NCBI GenBank assembly: GCA_900554775.1
Contig: USIK01000006.1
Coordinates: 1-17,223 of the forward strand
DNA: 17,223 bases
Source of the DNA: an uncultured Oscillospiraceae bacterium
GTDB taxonomy: Bacteria; Bacillota; Clostridia; Oscillospirales; Acutalibacteraceae
Direction: 5' to 3'
Position numbers and translations under genes: made by a program. The notes under the pieces were generated by a model that did no database searches, was not told the origin of the DNA, and saw only the letters and a list, made by a program, of their open reading frames with translations. Shown in pieces: positions 12,204-17,223 of this stretch; positions within the stretch are counted from its first letter, which is position 1; each line of letters starts with the position of its first letter.

Positions 12204-12611
12204 ATGCAGCGTCATTTAGTTACTTCGGTTTTTGTTTTTAACCCAGGAAATCAAAAATTTTTAATGATAAAACACAAAAAAGTGGGGAAGTGGCTTCAGC
12301 CGGGAGGCCATCTTGAAAAGGGCGAAAAGCCTCATGAAGCCGGCATTAGAGAGGTTTTCGAGGAAACGGGAATAAACGTTAAAATAATGAATCAATTAGC
12401 AATTTCTGAATATATTTCTGAAAAAACGCATGTCCACGTTGACTTTTCATACTTGGCTTACCCGCTTGAAAGTCAAAAAGAAATAGTGAACCATGAGGAA
12501 ACAGACGGCCTTTCATGGTTTTCGCTGAAAGAAATTTTAAGTGATTGCTTTGACACTTTCGAAGATGTTAGATTTTTATGCAAAAAAATCCAAAGTGAAT
12601 TTTCTAGTTAG
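12204..12611 (+). CDS. Nudix hydrolase
   Basis: This is a 135-residue Nudix-family hydrolase that cleaves a nucleoside diphosphate linked to another moiety; the substrate cannot be told from the sequence. The Nudix box G-x5-E-x7-R-E-U-x-E-E-x-G-U is complete from Gly35 to Ile57 (GHLEKGEKPHEAGI, then REVFEETGI). ATG 12204 has GAGAGG (12193-12198) 5 bases upstream. It starts 23 bases after the double-glycine-leader gene and probably shares its strong promoter. Its last codons lie inside the terminator hairpin shared with tadA, and the two genes overlap by 8 bases end to end. Confidence 0.93.
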   Translation: MQRHLVTSVFVFNPGNQKFLMIKHKKVGKWLQPGGHLEKGEKPHEAGIREVFEETGINVKIMNQLAISEYISEKTHVHVDFSYLAYPLESQKEIVNHEETDGLSWFSLKEILSDCFDTFEDVRFLCKKIQSEFSS

Positions 12612-12627
12612 AGTTCACTTTGGATTT
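12586..12627. terminator. bidirectional terminator inside the overlapping 3' ends of the Nudix and tadA genes
   Basis: AAATCCAAAGTGAA (12586-12599) and TTCACTTTGGATTT (12614-12627) form a perfect 14-bp stem with a 14-base loop. A T run follows on both strands. Both stop codons (TAG 12609-12611 plus strand, TAG 12604-12606 minus strand) lie in the loop. Confidence 0.85.
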
Positions 12628-13089
12628 TTGCTTTCTTAGCTCTTTGAAAAACGAAGATAAAATCTCAGAGCATTCTTCTTTTAAAACCCCGGCGGTGACT
12701 TGCGGCTTGTGGTTATAAGGCAAATCAAAAAGATTTATAACCGACTCGCACGAACCTGCTTTCGGGTCGCTTGCGCCGTAAATTAAGTTTGAAATTCTTG
12801 AGTTTATAATTGCGCCCGTGCACATGGGGCACGGCTCAAGCGTAACATAGAGGCTGCATTCGCTAAGCCGCCATCTGCCCAGTTTTTTGCATGCACGGTG
12901 AATGGCCTCAATTTCTGCGTGAAAGACCGAATTTTTTAGCATTTCTCTACGGTTCCTCCCCGCAGAAATTATCTTGCCTTCATAAACAACCACTGCACCT
13001 ACGGGCACTTCTTTTTCGTTTTTCGCTTTTTCTGCTTCTTCCAGCGCCGCTCTCATGAAGGCTTCGTGCTGGGAATTTTCTTCTTGCAT
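12604..13089 (-). CDS. tadA: TadA, tRNA-specific adenosine-34 deaminase
   Basis: This 161-residue enzyme deaminates the wobble adenosine of tRNA-Arg(ACG) to inosine. The zinc site is complete: His57-Ala58-Glu59 (HAEIEAIH) and PCPMC with Cys87 and Cys90, at the same residue numbers as in the E. coli enzyme. Length and motif spacing are normal. ATG 13089 has only a weak GGAAAAG upstream. It lies 14 bases behind the CDF transporter on the same strand, so the two are probably co-transcribed and the weak RBS may be helped by coupling. Confidence 0.95.
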   Translation of the reverse strand: MQEENSQHEAFMRAALEEAEKAKNEKEVPVGAVVVYEGKIISAGRNRREMLKNSVFHAEIEAIHRACKKLGRWRLSECSLYVTLEPCPMCTGAIINSRISNLIYGASDPKAGSCESVINLFDLPYNHKPQVTAGVLKEECSEILSSFFKELRKQKSKVNSN

Positions 13090-13103
13090 TTTCTTTTCCG
13101 CCT

Positions 13104-14300
13104 TTAGTCAAAATAACATCTGTTTACATCTATAATGCATTCATATTTTCCTGATAGACTTTTCGAAATTATATCCGTGATTTCTTTGTCGCTTTTCTTT
13201 ACGTCATATGGCACAGAGATGCCGAAAACTAGCCTCTGAGTGTTCCCCGGGATTATTCTAAGGTCATAAACTTTGGAATTTTCATCAATGAGTTGCTTTG
13301 CATTTGAGAGGATTTTTTCGCGCATTTTATTAACTATCTCGTCATCGGTGATTATAGGGTCCATGTGAATTATCGCGGCTTGGCAGCCGAATTTTTCTTT
13401 TATGAGTTTTTCGAGTGAATCAATTTCTTCGTGTATATCCATTATGTTTCTGTCGGCCTTGATTTCTGCGTGGAACGAAACGAAATTCATTCCTGGGCCA
13501 TAGCTGTGCACTATTAATTCATGGACTCCCAAAACTTCGGGGTTTTGCATTGCGGTTTCAAAGATTTCTTTAACGAATTTTGGGTCCGGTGATTGACCGA
13601 TAAGAGGCCCTAACGTTTCTTTTATCATGCTTATTCCTGTGAAAATTACGAAAAGTGCGACGCCTATTCCAAGGTAAGCATCAATTGAAATTCCGGCGAA
13701 ATAATTTATTATTGTGCTTATTAAAATCGTAGCGGTTATGTCAGCGTCGCCGAGGCTGTCAATAGAAGTTGCTTTCATTGCGGTGGAATCTATTATTTTG
13801 CCGATTTCTTTGTTGAAATATCCAAGCCACAGTTTGATTATCATTGAAGCGACTAAAATAATTATTGGAACAATCCCTGAGCTGACGGGCTCGGGGTTTA
13901 TTATGTCTTCGATTGACGATTTTGTAAGTTCAATTCCCATGAAAATTATTGCAATTGAAACTATTAATCCTGAGATGTATTCAACTCTTCCATAGCCAAA
14001 AGGGTGTTTTTTATCGGCTGGGTTGCCCGAAGTTTTGAAGCAAACCAAGGTGACTACCGAAGAAACGGCATCAGAAAGGTTATTAAATCCGTCAGCGCTG
14101 ATTGCTATTGAAGATGTTATTATTCCCGTGAAAATTTTTGCCGCTGAAAGTAAAAAGTTGCATATTATTCCAACGATTCCGCTTAACATTCCGAAACGTT
14201 TTCTCGTTTGCGGGTCTTTGGGGTCTATTTTTCCAGGGAAAAATTTTTTAATCAGTAATTTAGAAAGCATAATCCATGTGAGCAAAACCGCCCACTTCAC
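13104..14300 (-). CDS. cation diffusion facilitator (CDF) metal efflux transporter
   Basis: This protein of up to 398 residues exports a divalent metal in exchange for protons. About six membrane helices fill residues about 30-230 and a CDF cytoplasmic domain follows (GVHELIVHSYGPGMNFVSFH, EKFGCQAAIIHMDP). In helix 2 the metal-site motif reads N-x-x-x-D (NNLSD within ADGFNNLSDAVSS). In helix 5 it reads D-x-x-x-D (DSLGD). This differs from the H-x-x-x-D of zinc carriers and suggests a manganese-type transporter, with moderate certainty. The start is unclear. GTG 14300 directly abuts GGAG of a strong GGAGGTG; an in-frame TTG lies 15 bases further on; and ATG 14270 gives MLSKLLIKKF, which looks like the usual N-terminus of the family. 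tadA follows after 14 bases. Confidence 0.92.
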   Translation of the reverse strand: MKWAVLLTWIMLSKLLIKKFFPGKIDPKDPQTRKRFGMLSGIVGIICNFLLSAAKIFTGIITSSIAISADGFNNLSDAVSSVVTLVCFKTSGNPADKKHPFGYGRVEYISGLIVSIAIIFMGIELTKSSIEDIINPEPVSSGIVPIIILVASMIIKLWLGYFNKEIGKIIDSTAMKATSIDSLGDADITATILISTIINYFAGISIDAYLGIGVALFVIFTGISMIKETLGPLIGQSPDPKFVKEIFETAMQNPEVLGVHELIVHSYGPGMNFVSFHAEIKADRNIMDIHEEIDSLEKLIKEKFGCQAAIIHMDPIITDDEIVNKMREKILSNAKQLIDENSKVYDLRIIPGNTQRLVFGISVPYDVKKSDKEITDIISKSLSGKYECIIDVNRCYFD

Positions 14301-14362
14301 CTCCGTTTTTTAAATGTAGACTCAATTATATATTAAACGGAAGTGATTTGCCATTAAAATGT

Positions 14363-15493
14363 CTATTTTTTAGATGATTTTCTTTTCTTTATGATAAAAT
14401 ATGCAGCAGTCGTAGAGGCAGTCGCCAGCGCGCAAAAAGTAATGATGACCAAGGTTTTCAGGTTGTTATTTCCGGGGATATTTTCTTTTGGTTCTTCGGT
14501 TTTTGCTTTGCTTTCACTGCTGTTTTCATTTTCTTCGTCGTTTTGTTCGGAGTTTTCAGCTTCTTCCTCGTTTTCGCTTTCTTCAGAAGAGTTTTCCTCC
14601 GCGGGTTCGTCTTCGCTATTATCTTCGCATGAGTCAAGCGAGTCAAACCAGTCATCTTTGGAATCGGATTTCTTGCGGCTTGATTTTTGTTTCTTTGCTT
14701 TTTTAGTTTTTTCTTTCTTAGCCTTCGCCGGGCTTGCACCGCGGTTAATATGGACGATGTATTCCTTGTTAAGGCCTTTAACAGCAGGGTTTGAAACTTT
14801 TATTTTTATGTCAGTTGGTTGGCCGGCAGCACAAAGGTTGCGGCGGCTGACCTTAACATTCAGGCCGCTTTTTAAAGGTGAAGCATCGAAATGAATTGAT
14901 TTAACATCGTGGCTAACATTCATGCTATATTCAGTAATTTCCGGGTTAAACGCAGGGGAAATTTCGCCAACGTTTGGCTTCAGGCTTGAAAGCTTGCAAA
15001 AAGCAACTTCCGGATGGTTTTCAAGGCCAATTTCTTCAGAGATCACTTCTTTACTCACGTTTCCCTCGATATTAACAAACCGCGCTTTCAAAGGCAATTT
15101 CATGGCGTAAAGGTTTCTTTTGGTTTTAAATTTAAATCTTATTGATGTTTCGCCAGTGCGTTCTTGGAACTTTTTGTCGGCTTCGAAATGAGCTTCAATA
15201 TTGTCAGTCGATCTTTCTATTTTTATATTCTTTCTGATTAAAGCCCCTTTGCAAATGCAGCTTTGAAATTTCATTTTGCGGTCATCGAATTTAAATTCAA
15301 TAAAGGATTTTTCGTTAAAATTTTGGGTTAATTCTTTTTTGTTTTCAAAGTTAAAGTCAACGAAAACAGTGTTTTTGGAAATATCCGGGTTGTTTACTTC
15401 GCATTTCAAAGCACGCAGCGAAGGGCCACAAAATATGAAAGCAGTTACTAAAATTAGAGCAGTAAAATTTTTAAAGCAAAGTTTTTTATTCAT
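14363..15493 (-). CDS. membrane-anchored surface protein with cadherin-like beta-sandwich domain
   Basis: This 376-residue envelope protein has a Sec signal peptide (about residues 1-28) and an N-terminal beta-rich region of unknown type (about 30-165). A cadherin-like beta-sandwich domain follows (about 168-251; LSSLKPNVGEISPAFNPEIT opens it in the typical L-x-S-L...SPxF-x-P way). Next come a 20-residue Lys-rich stretch (257-277), an acidic Glu/Ser/Asn-rich stalk of about 55 residues (278-332), one membrane helix (346-367) and a basic KKRKSSKK tail. The protein should face outside and be held by its C-terminal helix; no LPXTG is present. The start is placed at ATG 15493, because AAGGTGA ends 5 bases upstream; the GTG at 15502 is part of that RBS, and ATG 15496 is also possible. 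It is divergent from the MscS gene. Ligand unknown. Confidence 0.82.
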   Translation of the reverse strand: MNKKLCFKNFTALILVTAFIFCGPSLRALKCEVNNPDISKNTVFVDFNFENKKELTQNFNEKSFIEFKFDDRKMKFQSCICKGALIRKNIKIERSTDNIEAHFEADKKFQERTGETSIRFKFKTKRNLYAMKLPLKARFVNIEGNVSKEVISEEIGLENHPEVAFCKLSSLKPNVGEISPAFNPEITEYSMNVSHDVKSIHFDASPLKSGLNVKVSRRNLCAAGQPTDIKIKVSNPAVKGLNKEYIVHINRGASPAKAKKEKTKKAKKQKSSRKKSDSKDDWFDSLDSCEDNSEDEPAEENSSEESENEEEAENSEQNDEENENSSESKAKTEEPKENIPGNNNLKTLVIITFCALATASTTAAYFIIKKRKSSKK

Positions 15494-15544
15494 CATTTTC
15501 ACCTTTTTTGAATTATTAAATTTTCTTTATTTATTTTCAAGAAG

Positions 15545-15553
15545 TGGTATAAT
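15545..15553 (+). promoter_or_regulatory. extended -10 promoter of the mscS-like gene
   Basis: TGGTATAAT is a perfect extended -10. No good -35 is present 17 bases upstream. The predicted start leaves a leader of about 24 bases before ATG 15584. Confidence 0.5.
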
Positions 15554-15583
15554 AAGAGAAAAGAACGCAGGGGGAATTTAACT

Positions 15584-16384
15584 ATGATAGATTTTTTTAA
15601 AAGCGTTGTTCCAGAAGGAATGCAGGCTTATTTTTACAATATTTTTTTAGCTTTGCCCATAGTTTTAATTGGGTGGTGGTTTATAAACAGAATTTCAAGG
15701 CTTTCGGCCGTTTTTCTTCGCAAAGCCTCGGTTGACGAGAGTATTACTTCTTTTTTAAATTCATTGATAAAATTTTTTCTAAAGATTATACTTTTAGTGA
15801 CGGCACTGAGTATTTTGGGTGTTAACGTCAATTCAATAGTAACTGCCTTGGGCGCTTCGCTAGTGGCTATTGGAATTTCGCTCAAAGAAAGCCTTTCGAA
15901 CGTTGTTAGTGGGATAGTTTTGGTTGTTAACAAGCCAATTCACGTTGGAGATTTCATTGAGTTTGATGGTTTTAGCGGAACGGTTATGAAAATCGAAATG
16001 CTTTTCACGACTCTTAAAACTGCGGAAGAGGGCAAAACTGTGATTATTCCTAACGTTAAGCTTGTTTCGAATACCGTTGTAAGGAAAAGCGAATACGACC
16101 TTTCGAAAAGCGAATTTAACTATAAAGTTTCGTTTAATAAGCTCAATAAGGAGTCAGTTAAAAAGTTTTTGGAAAAAGAATTTTTGCTCAGTGGCAGAGT
16201 TATCCAGATTCCTTCGCCAGAAGTGAGTTTTGAAAATATTTCTGAAAAAAAGGGCGAGCTTAAGATAGTTGTTTGGTCGCAAAGCAGATATAAAGAAAAA
16301 GTTAGCGTAGAAATAGACAAAATAATTTCAAAGTTACCTGCTAAGTTCGGTTTGAAAGCAGAATCGGAAAAAACCAATATATAA
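15584..16384 (+). CDS. MscS-family small-conductance mechanosensitive channel
   Basis: This 266-residue channel subunit would open under membrane tension and release solutes on hypo-osmotic shock. There are three membrane helices (about residues 15-37, 55-80 and 84-112). The third is the pore helix with the Gly/Ala-rich pattern ALGASLVAIGISLKESLSNV, followed by the signature VVNKPIHVGDFIEFDGFSGT and a beta domain with VIIPNVKLVSNTVV, typical of MscS. It is slightly shorter than the E. coli protein (286). ATG 15584 has AGGGGGAA about 9 bases upstream. It is transcribed away from the cadherin-like gene. Confidence 0.94.
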   Translation: MIDFFKSVVPEGMQAYFYNIFLALPIVLIGWWFINRISRLSAVFLRKASVDESITSFLNSLIKFFLKIILLVTALSILGVNVNSIVTALGASLVAIGISLKESLSNVVSGIVLVVNKPIHVGDFIEFDGFSGTVMKIEMLFTTLKTAEEGKTVIIPNVKLVSNTVVRKSEYDLSKSEFNYKVSFNKLNKESVKKFLEKEFLLSGRVIQIPSPEVSFENISEKKGELKIVVWSQSRYKEKVSVEIDKIISKLPAKFGLKAESEKTNI

Positions 16385-16440
16385 TATTTATATTACATAA
16401 TTATAACAATAATTTTAATAAAAGTCAACGGAAAGGAAGG

Positions 16441-16992
16441 ATGAAAATGAGATTAAAAGCTTTTTCAGCAGGAGTTGCTCCAGGAGGGCTCAGGGATAAA
16501 AACGAGATAAGAATTCTTATTTGCTATATGATTCAAAATGTTGATGCCGCTTTAACGAAAAACGACATAACTTTGGTTCTTCAAGCTTATGGATTGGCCA
16601 ATTATTTCGAAGTGAGCGAAGCTTTTTGCGAGCTTGAAACAAACGGGAGCATCGAAGAAACAGAAAATGGTTTTAAAGTTACTTCTCAGGGGAAAATAAT
16701 AGTTGATGAGCTTTCGAAAAGCTTGCCGCTGGTGGTTAGAGACAAAGCCTTGATGGCCACTAAAACTTACCTTGAAAGGAAGAAAATCGAAAAAGAAAAC
16801 AAGGCTGTCATCAAAGAAAGTGACTATGGCTATGATGTTACTTGCACGGTTTCAGGCGGGGAGTTTGATATGCTCAAGCTTACCCTTTATGCGCCGGACA
16901 AAGAATTTGCTGATGCTATAAAAGCTAAATTTTACAAAAACCCTGGCGAGATTTACAACCGCATTCTTTCGCTGTTTATAGACAAAAAATAA
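16441..16992 (+). CDS. DUF4364 family protein
   Basis: This 183-residue protein is of the clostridial DUF4364 family, whose function is not established. The N-terminal part (about residues 15-85) looks like a winged helix-turn-helix: GGLRDKNEIRILICYMIQ opens it in the family manner, and FCELETNGSIEETENGFKVT resembles a wing. A mixed alpha/beta domain follows, with CTVSGGEFDMLKLTLYAPD. A regulatory DNA-binding role is plausible but inferred. ATG 16441 directly follows GAAAGGAAGG; ATG 16447, two codons later, has a better 6-base spacing, so the true start may be there. It lies 56 bases after the MscS gene on the same strand and 73 bases before rlmN, which has its own promoter. Confidence 0.85.
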   Translation: MKMRLKAFSAGVAPGGLRDKNEIRILICYMIQNVDAALTKNDITLVLQAYGLANYFEVSEAFCELETNGSIEETENGFKVTSQGKIIVDELSKSLPLVVRDKALMATKTYLERKKIEKENKAVIKESDYGYDVTCTVSGGEFDMLKLTLYAPDKEFADAIKAKFYKNPGEIYNRILSLFIDKK

Positions 16993-16999
16993 TGCAAGC

Positions 17000-17029
17000 T
17001 TGACAGCTTTCTGCCTTAACATTTATAAT
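17000..17029 (+). promoter_or_regulatory. sigma-A promoter of rlmN
   Basis: A perfect TTGACA (17000-17005) and a perfect TATAAT (17024-17029) are 18 bases apart. The -10 lies in the centre of the dyad at 17016-17034. Confidence 0.8.
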
Positions 17030-17034
17030 GTTAA
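17016..17034. promoter_or_regulatory. 19-bp perfect dyad over the rlmN -10 box
   Basis: TTAACATTTATAATGTTAA has 8-base arms around TAT and covers the whole -10 hexamer, an ideal place for a repressor operator. AT-rich DNA yields such dyads by chance more often than mixed sequence, so the function is unproven. Confidence 0.4.
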
Positions 17035-17065
17035 TAAACTAAATTCGGAGGTGCTTTAGTAGAGT

Positions 17066-17223
17066 TTGGAGAAAAAAGATATCAAATCTATGACTTTTGA
17101 CGAGATAGTTTCGGATTTCCTAGATATTTCCGAAAAAAAGTATCGTGCAAAACAGGTTTATGAGTGGATAGTTAAAGGTGCAAGCTCATTTGACGAGATG
17201 ACTAATCTTTCAAAGCCTTTTCG
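17066..17223 (+). CDS. rlmN: RlmN, dual-specificity rRNA/tRNA adenine-C2 methyltransferase (3' truncated by window)
   Basis: These are the first 52 complete codons of RlmN, a radical-SAM enzyme that methylates A2503 of 23S rRNA and A37 of some tRNAs. The N-terminal pattern KKYRAKQVYEWIVKG, then SSFDEMTNLSKPFR, is typical of the family's accessory domain. The CxxxCxxC cluster lies beyond the window. The start is TTG 17066, with a strong GGAGGTG (17047-17053) 12 bases upstream, which is long. The in-frame ATG at 17090 is an alternative but would remove residues usually present. It has its own promoter at 17000-17029. Confidence 0.9.
   Translation, partial: MEKKDIKSMTFDEIVSDFLDISEKKYRAKQVYEWIVKGASSFDEMTNLSKPF

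Noticed and set aside
14391..14894. A 167-codon Ser/Phe-rich plus-strand frame
   Set aside because: It is the antisense of the acidic Glu/Ser stalk and lysine stretch of the cadherin-like gene and has no RBS.

Overview
The window looks like chromosomal DNA from a low-GC, endospore-forming member of the Clostridia, probably a gut-type Oscillospirales-like lineage. The evidence is five sporulation genes (spoIIGA, sigE, spoVM, spoIIE and their promoter architecture), a DUF4364 gene and the start of rlmN. Many start codons are TTG or GTG and are preceded by strong Shine-Dalgarno sequences. The species cannot be named from the sequence alone.

Layout. (1) 1-1396: the C-terminal part of SpoIIGA, the pro-sigma-E processing protease, followed by sigE with its pro-sequence. 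(2) 1463-2020: one tRNA operon (Gly-TCC, Arg-TCT, His-GTG, Gln-TTG, Lys-TTT) with its own promoter and terminator. (3) 2021-5830: accessory DNA behind the tRNAs. It holds a small secreted leucine-rich-repeat protein, a reading frame broken by an in-frame stop, and a two-gene minus-strand cassette. The second gene of that cassette encodes a cytosolic-looking protein with the complete catalytic signature of IpgD/SopB inositol-phosphate phosphatases, a family best known as type III effectors of Gram-negative pathogens. (4) 5930-7380: an AGCS-family sodium:amino-acid symporter. (5) 7380-9263: small genes and regulatory DNA. These are a 27-codon spoVM, a 64-residue membrane protein, an XRE repressor-like protein, and a 70-residue protein overlapping a sigma-region-4-like protein. 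Four dyads of the form TACAC-N5-GTGTA (two exact, two with one mismatch) and an exact Spo0A box lie in the intergenic DNA around them. (6) 9358-11751: spoIIE behind a promoter with the abnormally long 22-bp spacing typical of Spo0A-activated sigma-A promoters. (7) 11764-12629: a very strong consensus promoter driving a peptide with a double-glycine leader, then a Nudix hydrolase that ends convergently against tadA in a shared terminator. (8) 12604-15493: tadA, a CDF metal-efflux transporter and a surface-anchored cadherin-like protein, all on the minus strand. (9) 15584-17223: an MscS channel, a DUF4364 protein and the beginning of rlmN, whose promoter carries a 19-bp dyad over the -10 box.

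How it works together. SpoIIGA, SigE, SpoIIE and SpoVM all act in early sporulation: asymmetric division and phosphatase activation of sigma-F (SpoIIE), activation of sigma-E (SpoIIGA), and anchoring of the spore coat base (SpoVM). TadA and RlmN modify RNA. The parts that do not fit a housekeeping picture are the SopB-like cassette, the double-glycine peptide, the XRE/sigma-like locus with its repeated dyads, and a Gly-to-Cys change in the catalytic motif of SpoIIGA. No IS element, integrase, CRISPR array, rRNA or replication origin was seen.
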